Assembly: GCF_900110685.1 (NCBI RefSeq)
Contig: NZ_FOES01000003.1
Span: forward strand, 109,566 to 173,565
Reading direction: 5' to 3'
Length of the DNA: 64,000 nucleotides
From: Piscibacillus halophilus
Lineage (GTDB): Bacteria; Bacillota; Bacilli; Bacillales; Alkalibacillaceae
Both the position numbers and the translations under genes were made by a program. The notes under the pieces were generated by a model that was given only the letters and a program-made list of their open reading frames with translations, made no database searches and was not told the origin of the DNA. Below, in pieces: positions 17,735 through 27,097 of this stretch. Each line of letters starts with the position of its first letter. Positions within the stretch are counted from its first letter, which is position 1.

Positions 17735-18958
17735 TTGAGGAGAAGTTTTGCTTTGTTGTTGGCGTTGTGGTTGTGTATAGGAATAGCTCATTCTGTATTG
17801 GCAGATGAGGCGGAAGAATCTGATGAAACTATTAAAACAGTTTCATTTCATCATGAATTTCAAACGAATTTAGGGGAAAAAGAATTACCGGATCCATTAC
17901 CAAGGTATACATATAATTCAGGGCTGAATTTCGAGTATCCTGATGCTGTTAGAGGTATTTATTTAACTGGACATTCAGCAGGTAACTCTAGGCTTGAAAA
18001 GTTAATTGACTACGTAAACGAAACAGAATTAAATGCTATGGTAATTGATATCAAAGAAGATAATGGATATATCTCTTATAAATTTCCAGAGGAATCACCA
18101 TATTATGATGCATCAAAGAATTTTATGAGTGATCCACAAGCTGTATTAGAACGTTTAGAAGAAGAACAGATCTATCCAATAGCGCGTGTCGTTGTTTTTA
18201 AAGACACTCATTTAGCACATGAGAAGCCTGAATGGTCTTTTAAAGAGAATGGGAAAGTTTGGGAAAATGGTAAAGGTGAAGCTTTTGTTAATCCATTTAT
18301 AAAAGATGTTTGGGAATACAATGTTGAAATTGCCAAAGAAGCGGCTAAATTAGGGTTCCAAGAAATTCAATTTGACTATGTTAGATTCCCAGAAGGATTC
18401 GAGACACGGGATGAAATACTAGATTATAGTCGCGGAGACTATGATGATGCAAGTTTAGATAATGTAAAAGAACGTGTAAAAGCCGTAACTGAATTTGTTG
18501 CTTATGCTAAAGAGGAATTAGAGCCTTACGGTGTCGACGTATCAGTGGATATATTTGGTTATTCTGCTACGATTGAAGAAGCACCAGGTATTGGGCAGAA
18601 CTTTTTACAAATTTCAGACAATGTAGATGTCATTTCATCAATGATTTATCCAAGTCATTGGGGTGCTGGGTACTTTGATATTCCAAATCCAGATCAAGTA
18701 CCTTATCGTTTAGTAGATGAATACGCGAAAAAAGAGAATGAATTATTAGCTCAATTAGAAGAAGGTCCAACTTCTAGACCTTGGATTCAAGATTTTACAG
18801 CATCTTGGTTATATCCAGCAGGTAAGACTTTTACTTATGGTTCAAAACAAGTCCAAGATCAAATTGATGCTTTATATGATAATGGAATATATGAATATTT
18901 AATCTGGGATTCAGGTAATTCCTATACAGAAGGTGTAGATTACGATCCTAGTAACTAA
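17735..18958 (+). CDS. Secreted putative glycoside hydrolase (DUF4015/GHL-type TIM barrel)
   Basis: A 407-residue secreted protein. Signal peptide about 1-23 (RRSFALLLALWLC, cleavage after SVLA). The mature part has the GHL/DUF4015 pattern: VRGIYLTGHSAG, NAMVIDIKEDNGYISY, IYPIARVVVFKD, EIQFDYVRFPEG and DVSVDIFGYS, in which Asp and Glu at strand ends are likely catalytic. A wall-polysaccharide substrate is plausible but unknown. The TTG start at 17735 follows GGGGGA; an ATG at 17714 has no ribosome site. A TATAAT lies at 17696-17701. It ends in a terminator. Confidence 0.8.
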   Translation: MRRSFALLLALWLCIGIAHSVLADEAEESDETIKTVSFHHEFQTNLGEKELPDPLPRYTYNSGLNFEYPDAVRGIYLTGHSAGNSRLEKLIDYVNETELNAMVIDIKEDNGYISYKFPEESPYYDASKNFMSDPQAVLERLEEEQIYPIARVVVFKDTHLAHEKPEWSFKENGKVWENGKGEAFVNPFIKDVWEYNVEIAKEAAKLGFQEIQFDYVRFPEGFETRDEILDYSRGDYDDASLDNVKERVKAVTEFVAYAKEELEPYGVDVSVDIFGYSATIEEAPGIGQNFLQISDNVDVISSMIYPSHWGAGYFDIPNPDQVPYRLVDEYAKKENELLAQLEEGPTSRPWIQDFTASWLYPAGKTFTYGSKQVQDQIDALYDNGIYEYLIWDSGNSYTEGVDYDPSN

Positions 18959-18985
18959 AAAGTCGCCTAATGGCGGCTTTTTTTA
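18959..18985 (+). terminator. Intrinsic terminator of the GHL gene
   Basis: AGTCGCC pairs with GGCGGCT (one G-U pair) around TAAT, followed by TTTTTTT. Confidence 0.8.
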
Positions 18986-19164
18986 ATTCAAAATTATAAT
19001 TCATATAAGCCCTTTTAAAGCATTAATCTGATAAAGAATTAGCTATTTTCGAATATTTTGAAGGATTTTTACGAATGTATGATGAATAAAAAGGGATTTT
19101 AGATAGAAGTTATCCTTAGCATGAATATTGCATTTATTTCATACCAATCTCTGCTATTTCACAT

Positions 19165-19239
19165 TTAACCCAACATATTGATTTCGTTATAATTAATATT
19201 GGCAAATGAGTTGTAGCATAAAAATTATATAATGCTACA
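19165..19239 (+). promoter_or_regulatory. yjbC promoter with downstream operator-like inverted repeat
   Basis: TTAACC (19165-19170), a 17-base spacer and TATAAT (19188-19193) form a promoter. About 20 bases after the -10, TGTAGCAT (19212-19219) and ATGCTACA (19232-19239) form a perfect 8-base inverted repeat with a 12-base centre. It could be a repressor operator or a leader hairpin. The rest of 18986-19164 shows nothing clear. Confidence 0.5.
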
Positions 19240-19276
19240 CGATAAAGACTAATAATAGTCACGAAGGAGTAGATCA

Positions 19277-19867
19277 ATGAATTGGTATGAAAAGCTTAAT
19301 CAGTATTTTCCTGTAGAGGAGATGAAGTCGAAAAGACATTTTGAAACCTTATTAAAAGAAAAAGGTGATGTCTATCGTAAAGATGAAGGGGAATATCATG
19401 TCATGATGTATGCTGAATTTGATTCCTTTATCTTTATAGATTATGTATACGTCTCTCCTCAATCAAGAGGCCAAGGAATTGGACATAAACTAATGGAAAA
19501 GCTGAAAGCAAAAGGAAAGCCGATAATTTTAGAAGTTGAACCCGTTGATTATGATGACAGTGATACGGAGAAAAGGCTGCATTTTTATCAAAGAGAAGGC
19601 TTTAAACATGCTCAGTCAATTGGTTATACGAGAAAATCTTTAGCGACTAAAGAAGTTAACACGCTTGAAATTTTATATTGGGCACCAGATAAAGAATCTG
19701 AAGAAGTGATCTACGAAAAGATGAAAGAGATGTATGAGGAGATTCATACTTATAAAGATGAAGAGATATATGGAGAAGCTTATCAGCCTGTAGAAGAAGT
19801 TTTAACAATTGATAAATCACGAGATGTCGATTTATTTGAAGAATTAAAGAAACCAAAAGGTGTATAA
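19277..19867 (+). CDS. yjbC: GNAT-family acetyltransferase YjbC
   Basis: A 196-residue protein. The N-terminal half is a GNAT domain with the acetyl-CoA loop VSPQSRGQGIGHKLMEKL at about 58-75 and the later block LHFYQREGF. The C-terminal 60 residues are acidic and helical, specific to YjbC. In B. subtilis yjbC lies just before spx and is linked to thiol and general stress; here it has the same place but its own terminator before spx. GAAGGAG precedes the ATG. Acetyl acceptor unknown. Confidence 0.85.
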   Translation: MNWYEKLNQYFPVEEMKSKRHFETLLKEKGDVYRKDEGEYHVMMYAEFDSFIFIDYVYVSPQSRGQGIGHKLMEKLKAKGKPIILEVEPVDYDDSDTEKRLHFYQREGFKHAQSIGYTRKSLATKEVNTLEILYWAPDKESEEVIYEKMKEMYEEIHTYKDEEIYGEAYQPVEEVLTIDKSRDVDLFEELKKPKGV

Positions 19868-19876
19868 CTGTGGTTA

Positions 19877-19907
19877 AAAAGCTGCCATGATTAAGTGGCA
19901 GCTTTTT
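19877..19907 (+). terminator. Intrinsic terminator of yjbC
   Basis: AAAAGCTGCCA pairs perfectly with TGGCAGCTTTT and ends in a T run. It separates yjbC from spx. Confidence 0.87.
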
Positions 19908-20077
19908 AATGATTTTATACATAAAAAATATGGAATGATAATTAATTTTTTCTAGAAAATTGGTTTATTTCTTCCAAAGTAGGGTAAAACATTAATATAC
20001 TTATTTTGTGTTTTGTCTAATTGTGAATAATTTATTACAATTGATAAAATAACCTACTAAAAAATTTGACATTCATG

Positions 20078-20157
20078 TATAATATGGATGAAAGGTAATT
20101 TAGATTCATTATAAAGTAATAACAGTTAAAAAGCTGTTTAGTATAGAGTACCTTTCA
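20078..20157 (+). promoter_or_regulatory. spx promoter and closed-stem 5' leader
   Basis: A -10 box TATAAT is at 20078-20083. Starting six bases later, TGAAAGGTA (20089-20097) pairs perfectly with TACCTTTCA (20149-20157) and encloses a nested AACAG/CTGTT hairpin (20121-20138). The outer stem ends right at the AAAAGGAGGG ribosome site of spx, so the start of the transcript could fold back beside the ribosome site. The -35 region is weak. A regulatory role is inferred. Confidence 0.5.
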
Positions 20158-20174
20158 AAAGGAGGGTGAATGGC

Positions 20175-20570
20175 ATGGTAACGTTATTTACTTCACCAAG
20201 CTGTACATCTTGTAGAAAAGCTAGAGCATGGCTAGAGGAACATGAAATTCCATATAAGGAGCGAAATATATTCTCAGATGCATTAACTGAAGATGAAATT
20301 AAAGAAATCTTGAGAATGACTGAGGATGGAACAGATGAAATTATATCAACTCGCTCAAAAGTTTTTCAATCATTAGATGTTAGCCTTGATCAAATGCCGC
20401 TAAAAGATTTAATCAGTTTAATTCAACAAAATCCAGGTTTATTAAGACGCCCGATCATTTTAGATGATAAGCGTCTACAAGTTGGGTATAACGAAGATGA
20501 AATTCGTCGTTTCTTACCAAGAAAAGTACGTTCATTTCAACTTAAAGAAGCTCAACGTCTAGTTAATTAA
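20175..20570 (+). CDS. spx: Spx, RNA-polymerase-binding redox regulator
   Basis: A 131-residue ArsC-fold regulator that binds the alpha C-terminal domain of RNA polymerase and switches on thiol-stress genes. The redox switch CxxC is Cys10-Cys13 (SPSCTSC); Gly52, needed for alpha binding, and Arg60 are present. Length and sequence are almost as in B. subtilis. The ATG at 20175 follows GGAGGG; a GTG three codons upstream overlaps that site. Spx is degraded by ClpXP with YjbH, whose gene is at 27350. Confidence 0.97.
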   Translation: MVTLFTSPSCTSCRKARAWLEEHEIPYKERNIFSDALTEDEIKEILRMTEDGTDEIISTRSKVFQSLDVSLDQMPLKDLISLIQQNPGLLRRPIILDDKRLQVGYNEDEIRRFLPRKVRSFQLKEAQRLVN

Positions 20571-20577
20571 TATAAAA

Positions 20578-20613
20578 AGAAAAGTCGAATCAAATTAAAT
20601 GATTCGACTTTTT
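20578..20613. terminator. Bidirectional terminator between spx and yjbE
   Basis: AAAAGTCGAATCA pairs perfectly with TGATTCGACTTTT around a 7-base loop, flanked by A and T tracts for both convergent genes. Confidence 0.87.
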
Positions 20614-21289
20614 AATTTCTTCTAAAGTTATAAGAATAACCAATTAGGCAGACTAGGAATACTAGCATCAACGGTAACATTAAGTGATGATTTGGTATAT
20701 AGGCAAATGTATGTTCCAACCTTTCTTCTTTAAGAATTAAGTCCGCGCTCGTATAAGCAAGTAATGATGCTCCGCCATAAACTATCGCAGGATATTTATT
20801 CATCATCATGAGTATAATTTTACTTCCAAAGATTATAATCGGGACGGATACAGCTAATCCAAAAATAATAAGTATAACGTTTTGATTCGAAGCGGCTGCT
20901 ATAGCTAACACATTATCGAAACTCATAATCAAATCTGCCACTACGATGGTCTTAACTGCACCAATTAGTGTAGAAGAAGATTCAATCTCCAGATCATCAT
21001 CTTTTTCAATAAGAAGTTTTAAAGCAATGTAGAATAAGAATAACCCACCGACTAGTTGGACGTAAGGGATTGTTAAGAGGTAAATGGCCACAGTTGCAAG
21101 TGCTACTCTAATTAAAATGGCTAAGCTTGTCCCTAATACGATGGCTCTGTTTTGATGATGTTTAGGCAGATTGCGACTAGCCATTGCAATGACAACGGCG
21201 TTATCACCACCTAATATTAAGTCTAGTCCAATAATAATGAGTACGGCTTTTAATAATTCCCAATTTAGATCAATGAATAATAATTCCAT
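20612..21289 (-). CDS. yjbE: TerC-family membrane protein YjbE, probable manganese exporter
   Basis: A 225-residue polytopic membrane protein of the TerC family with about seven hydrophobic helices. The metal-binding signatures LDLILGGDNAVVIA near residue 20 and ADLIMSFDNVLAIAAAS near residue 109 are present. Related YkoY and YceF proteins export or metallate with manganese. The ATG at 21289 has GGAGG; the frame extends 19 codons further without a site. A manganese (yybP-ykoY) riboswitch was looked for upstream and not seen. Confidence 0.88.
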   Translation of the reverse strand: MELLFIDLNWELLKAVLIIIGLDLILGGDNAVVIAMASRNLPKHHQNRAIVLGTSLAILIRVALATVAIYLLTIPYVQLVGGLFLFYIALKLLIEKDDDLEIESSSTLIGAVKTIVVADLIMSFDNVLAIAAASNQNVILIIFGLAVSVPIIIFGSKIILMMMNKYPAIVYGGASLLAYTSADLILKEERLEHTFAYIPNHHLMLPLMLVFLVCLIGYSYNFRRN

Positions 21290-21346
21290 AAAAAACCTCC
21301 AAAATAAGTAGTGACAAATTCTAAAATTTAGTTTAAAATCATACAT

Positions 21347-21608
21347 TAAATAAAATCAAAGCAGAAAATTTGTCCAACATTTTGCGGTGTACTATACTCG
21401 ATATATAGTCGAATAAGGGCGAATATGGATTTCATATTTGCGTGAGAAAAGCATTTTCATTTTTAGACCACCTATCATAAAATATGATAAAGAAGTGTAG
21501 CTTATGAAAATGATTCATAAAAGTTATAACTGGGTAAACATTCTATAACAAATATCGTTATATTGTAGTCCTTCCCAAATCGATTATTATAGAAGGGAGA
21601 GGAAGAGA
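21347..21608. other. Intergenic region between yjbE and mecA with nested inverted repeats
   Basis: CATTTTCAT (near 21454) and ATGAAAATG (near 21504) are inverted repeats that enclose ATCATAAAATATGAT, a second short hairpin. A CGA-tatatag-TCG element lies near 21398. No riboswitch class was recognised. The mecA ribosome site GGGAGAGGAAG follows at the end. Confidence 0.35.
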
Positions 21609-22319
21609 ATGGAAATAGAACGCATAAATGAGAATACGTTAAAGTTTTATATTTCTTACCATGATATTGAGGAAAGAGGGTTCAATCGCGAAGACATTTG
21701 GTATAACCGCGAAAAAGGGGAACAACTTTTCTGGGAAATGATGGATGAAGTAAACGACGAAGAAGATTTTAATATAGATGGACCATTATGGATTCAAGTT
21801 CAAGCTCTAGATAAAGGTTTAGAAATTGTTGTAACAAAGGCTCAAGTATCTAAAGATGGTGAAAAACTTGAGTTTCCTCATGAAGATTTAAATTCATTAC
21901 AATCTAATTTAGATGACAAATTAGAATCATTAATGGACCAAAACCAAACAAAACGCAGAAAGTCAAAAAAGACTTACCAACCTAATAATAATCATGAGGA
22001 AAGTAAAAGCCATTTATCAGATGACCTAGATATTATGGTAACGTTTGAAGATATTGAAGATGTGATTTCTTTAAGCCACTCTCTAACAGATGCTCGTTTT
22101 ATTGAGGATCGCTTATATGCTTTCGAAAATCAATATTATCTGTATATTGAATTCCCGGAAGGTTACCTAAGCGAAGAAGAACAAGAAAATTATATTAGTC
22201 ACATCTTAGAATATAGTGAAGAATCGAATATGTCCGTCCATTATTTAATGGAATATGGTCATGAAGTATTTGGGAATAATGCGTTAAAACAATTAAAATC
22301 CAAATTTCAACCTCAATAA
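21609..22319 (+). CDS. mecA: Adaptor protein MecA
   Basis: A 236-residue adaptor for the ClpC-ClpP protease. The N-terminal domain (1 to about 105, MEIERINENTLKFYISYHDI) binds substrates such as ComK. A Lys/Asn/Ser-rich linker (about 115-138) follows. The C-terminal domain (about 145-236, with TFEDIEDVISLSHSL and FPEGYLSEEEQENY) binds and activates ClpC. Full length, and in the same neighbourhood as in B. subtilis. Competence regulators med and coiA are also in the window. A terminator follows. Confidence 0.95.
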   Translation: MEIERINENTLKFYISYHDIEERGFNREDIWYNREKGEQLFWEMMDEVNDEEDFNIDGPLWIQVQALDKGLEIVVTKAQVSKDGEKLEFPHEDLNSLQSNLDDKLESLMDQNQTKRRKSKKTYQPNNNHEESKSHLSDDLDIMVTFEDIEDVISLSHSLTDARFIEDRLYAFENQYYLYIEFPEGYLSEEEQENYISHILEYSEESNMSVHYLMEYGHEVFGNNALKQLKSKFQPQ

Positions 22320-22326
22320 CATTATT

Positions 22327-22356
22327 TAGAGCACTGACTTTCAGTGCTCTATTTTT
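22327..22356 (+). terminator. Intrinsic terminator of mecA
   Basis: TAGAGCACTGA pairs perfectly with TCAGTGCTCTA around CTT, followed by TTTTT. Confidence 0.9.
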
Positions 22357-22443
22357 ATGGATAGAAGTTAGTTGCAAACTGGTAAAAAATTCTGTATCTT
22401 TAATTTAGGTCTTAGGTCGATTCGCGGAAAAGGATGAAACAGC

Positions 22444-23952
22444 ATGCTGAAATGGATCCAAGTCGTTATTTTTCTAGTCATAGTATCAGCTATATTTTAT
22501 CTATCTTATAACATTTGGGAAGGTCGTATTGTAGCGACGTTCTCTATTTTCGTATCTGTCTCAGCTGTACTGATTGGCTTTCTAATTTTTATTGAAAATA
22601 GGAATCCCTCGGAGACATTGAATTGGTTATTAGTTTTTGCGGTTTTTCCAGTATTGGGATTCTTTTTTTACGTATTATTTGGCCGGAATTACAAGAAGAA
22701 AAAACGTTTCAAAGAAAAACAAGCTATTGACGAGGTGGCGTTTAACCGAGTAGAGGGCCAGCGAGTTATCAGTGATTATGAGCTAAACCAAATGGGTGAT
22801 CACCAAAAGATGCTATTTCGGTTGGCTCAACATTTAGGAAATTCACCTATATCGTTTAACACAGAAACAAAGGTATTAACGAATGGTCGTGAAACATTTC
22901 CAGCCATTATTAAAGCTTTGAAGGAAGCAGAGAATCACATTCATTTAGAGTACTATATCGTACGGGATGATGAGGTTGGTAATGAAATTAAAGATATTCT
23001 CATTCAAAAGGCTAAAGAAGGAGTGGAAGTTCGCTTTTTATATGATGCTGTTGGTTGTTGGAAACTTTCAGACTCATATAAAGAGGACTTAAAGAGGGCA
23101 GGCGTTCAGATTGAGGCTTTTTCACCAGTTAAATTACCATATATAGGTAATCGGATTAATTTTAGAAACCATCGAAAAATTGTTGTTATTGATGGAAAAG
23201 TAGGATTTGTGGGTGGTCTTAATATTGGCGATGAGTACTTAGGAAAAAACAAATATTTCGGTGACTGGAGAGATACCCATTTATATGTTAGAGGAGAAGC
23301 AGTTAGAAGCCTTCAAACGATCTTCTTACAAGATTGGAAATATGAAACAGGAGAACATTTATTAAAACCGGAATACTTATCTCCTGAAATTTTAGACGAT
23401 CACTTCGGTGGGGTTCAAATGATCACAAGTGGTCCTGATAATCAATGGGAGACGATTAAGAAGCTTTATTTCTCCATGATTATTTCGGCCAAGAAATCGA
23501 TTTGGATTGCCTCTCCATACTTTATCCCAGATGAGGATATATTAACGGCGATGAAGGTTGCAAGTTTAAGTGGAGTAGATGTTAGGTTACTCATGCCAAA
23601 ACGTCCTGATAAACGTATTGTTTTTCATGCCTCACGTTCCTATTTTCCAGAATTAATGGAAGCAGGAATTCGTATATTTGAATATGAACAAGGTTTTATG
23701 CACAGCAAAGTTGTTATTGTTGATCACGAGTTGGCGTCGATTGGAACATCGAATATGGATATGAGAAGTTTCCACTTAAACTTTGAAGTAAATGCTTTCT
23801 TATTTAGAACTGAAAGTACGAATAAATTAGTGGCAGATTTTAAAGAAGATTTCCTGAAGTCAAAAGAAATTGATCCAAAAGAATTTAAAAATCGCTCCAT
23901 TTTTATACGTGTGATGGAATCCCTATTCCGCTTACTTTCCCCATTATTATAA
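22444..23952 (+). CDS. cls: Cardiolipin synthase
   Basis: A 502-residue membrane enzyme that joins two phosphatidylglycerol molecules into cardiolipin. Two N-terminal helices (about 4-25 and 35-58) precede two phospholipase D HKD motifs: HRKIVVIDGKVGFVGG near residue 244 and HSKVVIVDHELASIG near residue 420. Length is typical. The ribosome site is weak (AAAAGGATG). The gene is 18 bases from coiA and probably cotranscribed. Confidence 0.95.
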   Translation: MLKWIQVVIFLVIVSAIFYLSYNIWEGRIVATFSIFVSVSAVLIGFLIFIENRNPSETLNWLLVFAVFPVLGFFFYVLFGRNYKKKKRFKEKQAIDEVAFNRVEGQRVISDYELNQMGDHQKMLFRLAQHLGNSPISFNTETKVLTNGRETFPAIIKALKEAENHIHLEYYIVRDDEVGNEIKDILIQKAKEGVEVRFLYDAVGCWKLSDSYKEDLKRAGVQIEAFSPVKLPYIGNRINFRNHRKIVVIDGKVGFVGGLNIGDEYLGKNKYFGDWRDTHLYVRGEAVRSLQTIFLQDWKYETGEHLLKPEYLSPEILDDHFGGVQMITSGPDNQWETIKKLYFSMIISAKKSIWIASPYFIPDEDILTAMKVASLSGVDVRLLMPKRPDKRIVFHASRSYFPELMEAGIRIFEYEQGFMHSKVVIVDHELASIGTSNMDMRSFHLNFEVNAFLFRTESTNKLVADFKEDFLKSKEIDPKEFKNRSIFIRVMESLFRLLSPLL

Positions 23953-23970
23953 GTGGAAGGGACGAATTTG

Positions 23971-25122
23971 ATGTTAACAGCTATTAATTCTAAAGGTAAA
24001 GAAATAAAGGCGTATAACCAATCAAAGTCACAATTAGAGGTTATACGCCAACAACCTCTCTATTGCCCTGAATGCCATCAAAAGGTCATCTTAAAAGCAG
24101 GCCTAGTTATGATTCCTCATTTTGCCCATTACAAAAATTCCACATGTCCCAACCAAGGTGAAAGCCAAACTCATTTAAAAGGTAAAATAAATTTATATAA
24201 TTGGTGTATAAAGCAAGGATTTTATGCCAAATTAGAACATGTCATCCCGTCAATTAAACAGCGGTTAGATGTGTTAGTGAAAATTGCTAATCGATGGGTA
24301 GCGATTGAGTATCAGTGTTCACCTATTTCTTTAGATGAGCTACAGAAGCGAACATATGGGATTGCGTCTAAAGGGATTATCCCCTTATGGGTGTTTGGTC
24401 CGAATTACTATAACACAAAAATGGGTCAATTATTTTGGAATACAACACTTAGAGCGAGTGTTATGTACAATCAACGAGCTAAACAAGATCAATTGTACTT
24501 TTATGATCCTGGCAATGATATTTTTACAATCGCTGCACATTTTTACAGTCAGCGCGCCAAAGCTATAACTCAACTAAGTCGACATTCATTAAAACATATG
24601 AGATGGAAAGATTTATTCAGGACAGTCCAGATTTCCCATAAATATCTCTACTATAAGTGGCTAAGAGAGAAAAGATTATTTAGAAGTGGTCAAAGACGGT
24701 TCCAAGCAAAGTATGATGAAGAATTTTTGAAACAACTTTATATGCAACACTTACATCCACAAAATCTCCCTTCATGTATTCACTTACCAGTAAGCAATTC
24801 TTATCGTTTCTTAGCGCCTAATTATGTTTGGCAAACTCAAATTGTACTTTATCTTACACAATTAACGAGAGAAGATACTTTTTATTGGAATGATTTGACG
24901 GCTATAACCCAAAAATATTTTAAAGACAGGATTGTTGCGATTTATCCAAGTCAGTCCATACACCCTCTAACGCATTATCTTGACTTACTCAGTTGTTTAG
25001 GTTATATCACTAAAAAAGGTAAAGGTGCTTATCGTAAAGCGAGGGATTTCAATTTTCACCGAACATTAGATACGGCTTTAAAAGAAGATCAAGAAATTAT
25101 TGAAAAATTATTAAGATTTTAA
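23971..25122 (+). CDS. coiA: Competence protein CoiA (YjbF)
   Basis: A 383-residue protein of the CoiA family, needed for recombination of transforming DNA. The zinc-finger-like CPEC at 32-35, the HFAH motif at 50-53 and the nuclease-like block RLDVLVKIANRWVAIEYQ with SPISLDEL are characteristic. The ATG at 23971 follows GGAAGGG; the upstream GTG at 23953 overlaps it. Place between mecA and pepF as in B. subtilis. Confidence 0.88.
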   Translation: MLTAINSKGKEIKAYNQSKSQLEVIRQQPLYCPECHQKVILKAGLVMIPHFAHYKNSTCPNQGESQTHLKGKINLYNWCIKQGFYAKLEHVIPSIKQRLDVLVKIANRWVAIEYQCSPISLDELQKRTYGIASKGIIPLWVFGPNYYNTKMGQLFWNTTLRASVMYNQRAKQDQLYFYDPGNDIFTIAAHFYSQRAKAITQLSRHSLKHMRWKDLFRTVQISHKYLYYKWLREKRLFRSGQRRFQAKYDEEFLKQLYMQHLHPQNLPSCIHLPVSNSYRFLAPNYVWQTQIVLYLTQLTREDTFYWNDLTAITQKYFKDRIVAIYPSQSIHPLTHYLDLLSCLGYITKKGKGAYRKARDFNFHRTLDTALKEDQEIIEKLLRF

Positions 25123-25201
25123 AAGTTGCCTCATATCTTTTACAGATGACTATTTTTTCTATAAAATAAAAGTGAGGAAAATATTAGGGGAGGTACATAC
25201 A

Positions 25202-27010
25202 GTGACAGAAACTGCTACTAGTTTAAAAACAAGAGAAGAGGTACCCGAACATTTAACTTGGGATTTAGAAGCTATTTTTCATAGTGACGAGGATTGGGAG
25301 AAAGAATTCGAAGCTTTAAAATTAGATTTTCCTAAGATTGCTCAATATAAGGGTAAGATTTCCGAGACACCTGAAAATCTTTTAGCTGTTTTAAAATTCG
25401 AAGATGACATTCGAATTCGACTTGAAAAACTTTATGTTTATGCTCACATGCGTTCGGATCAAGATACAGCGAATAGTAAGTATCAAGATCAAAATGCTCG
25501 TGCCCAAAGTTTGGCTACTCATATGATGAGTGCTTTCAGTTTTGTTACGCCAGAAATTTTAGCTATGACAGATGAAGAAATCGAGAGTTTTCTAAATCAA
25601 AATAATGAGTTAAAACATTATGAAAAGACATTGCGAGATATAATGAAATCTCGACCTCATGTTTTAAGTGATAAAGAAGAAGCACTATTAGCTGAGGTTC
25701 AAGAAGTGGCATCTGCACCGTCGAATGCGTTCGGGATGCTTAATAACGCAGATATTGACTTTCCGACGATCAAGGATGAGAACGGGGAGGAAGTTCAGCT
25801 TTCCCATGGACGTTATCGTGATTTCTTAGATTCTAAAGACCGTAATGTGCGTAAAAACGCTTTTGATGCGATGTATGATACATTTGGCAAGTATAAAAAT
25901 ACATTTGCAGCCACATTATCAGGTCAAATTAAAAAAGATAATTTCTTTGCCAAAACGAGAAACTATGAATCGGCACGAGAAGCAGCGTTAGATCGTAACA
26001 ATATTCCTGAAAAAGTATACGATAATTTGGTTGAATCGATTAATGAACGTTTACCGGCGTTACACCGTTATATGGATGTAAAAAAGAAGGCACTAGGCTT
26101 AGATGAATTGCATATGTATGATATTTATACTCCATTAGTCGATGAAAAAATGAGTGTCACGATTGATGAGGCGAAAGATTATGTGCTTAGAGGTTTAGAA
26201 CCTTTAGGTGAAGAATACACAAGTATTGTTCAAAAAGCATATGATGAACGTTGGATTGACTGGCTTGAAACAAAAGGTAAAAGAAGCGGAGCTTACTCAT
26301 CAGGAAGTTATTTAACCAATCCGTATATTCTCATGAACTGGCAAGATAACGTAGATAATATGTTTACGCTAGCACATGAATTAGGCCATTCATTGCATAG
26401 TTATTATACTCGTGAGAATCAATCTGCGCGATATGGAGACTACTCAATCTTTGTTGCAGAAGTGGCATCGACAGCTAATGAAGCTTTGCTAAATGATTAT
26501 CTTCTAAAAACTCTAGATGATAAGAAAAAGAAGTTATATTTACTAAATAATTTCTTAGAAGGTTTCCGAGGTACTGTTTATCGTCAAACTATGTTTGCAG
26601 AATATGAGCACGAAATTCATAAACGTGATCAAAACGGAGAAGCCTTAACGGCTGAGAAGTTAACGTCTATATACTACGATTTAAATAAAAAGTATTTTGG
26701 AGAAGGCGTAGAAGTAGATGAAGCAATCGGTTTAGAGTGGGCAAGGATTCCTCATTTCTACATGGGCTACTATGTTTACCAATATGCGACTGGTTATTCT
26801 GCAGCTACAGCTCTTGCGCATAAAATCCTAGAAGAAGGCGAACCAGCTGTTACTCGTTATAAAGATTATCTGAAAGCAGGTAGCAGTGAAGATCCGATTG
26901 ATGTTCTTAAGAAGGCAGGAGTAGATATGACGACAAAAGCACCAATCTTAGCTGCATTAGATGTGTTTGAAGATAAGCTAAATGAATTCGAAGCCTTATT
27001 AAATGAATAA
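25202..27010 (+). CDS. pepF: Oligoendopeptidase F (YjbG)
   Basis: A 602-residue cytosolic M3 zinc metallopeptidase that degrades oligopeptides. The HEXXH motif is His392-Glu393-x-x-His396 in LAHELGHSLHS, and the third ligand is the glutamate in the VAEVASTANEALL block about 25 residues on. The start is GTG at 25202 after AGGGGAGG; an in-frame GTG ten codons upstream has no proper site. Length matches B. subtilis YjbG. It follows coiA and ends in a strong hairpin. Confidence 0.94.
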   Translation: MTETATSLKTREEVPEHLTWDLEAIFHSDEDWEKEFEALKLDFPKIAQYKGKISETPENLLAVLKFEDDIRIRLEKLYVYAHMRSDQDTANSKYQDQNARAQSLATHMMSAFSFVTPEILAMTDEEIESFLNQNNELKHYEKTLRDIMKSRPHVLSDKEEALLAEVQEVASAPSNAFGMLNNADIDFPTIKDENGEEVQLSHGRYRDFLDSKDRNVRKNAFDAMYDTFGKYKNTFAATLSGQIKKDNFFAKTRNYESAREAALDRNNIPEKVYDNLVESINERLPALHRYMDVKKKALGLDELHMYDIYTPLVDEKMSVTIDEAKDYVLRGLEPLGEEYTSIVQKAYDERWIDWLETKGKRSGAYSSGSYLTNPYILMNWQDNVDNMFTLAHELGHSLHSYYTRENQSARYGDYSIFVAEVASTANEALLNDYLLKTLDDKKKKLYLLNNFLEGFRGTVYRQTMFAEYEHEIHKRDQNGEALTAEKLTSIYYDLNKKYFGEGVEVDEAIGLEWARIPHFYMGYYVYQYATGYSAATALAHKILEEGEPAVTRYKDYLKAGSSEDPIDVLKKAGVDMTTKAPILAALDVFEDKLNEFEALLNE

Positions 27011-27051
27011 AAGAAGATTCTAAGTCAGTTTTGGAACTTAGATAAGGATAT

Positions 27052-27097
27052 AAATAAGCACTGAGACCTTCAATATTTAAAGGCTCAGTGCTTATTT
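27052..27097. terminator. Hairpin terminator after pepF, also end of the small minus-strand gene
   Basis: AAATAAGCACTGAG (27052-27065) pairs perfectly with CTCAGTGCTTATTT (27084-27097). The converging 56-codon gene has its stop inside this stem. Confidence 0.85.

Noticed and set aside
21290..21440. Manganese yybP-ykoY riboswitch before the TerC-family gene yjbE
   Set aside because: The conserved GGGGAG-type helix sequences of that riboswitch were not found on the minus strand.
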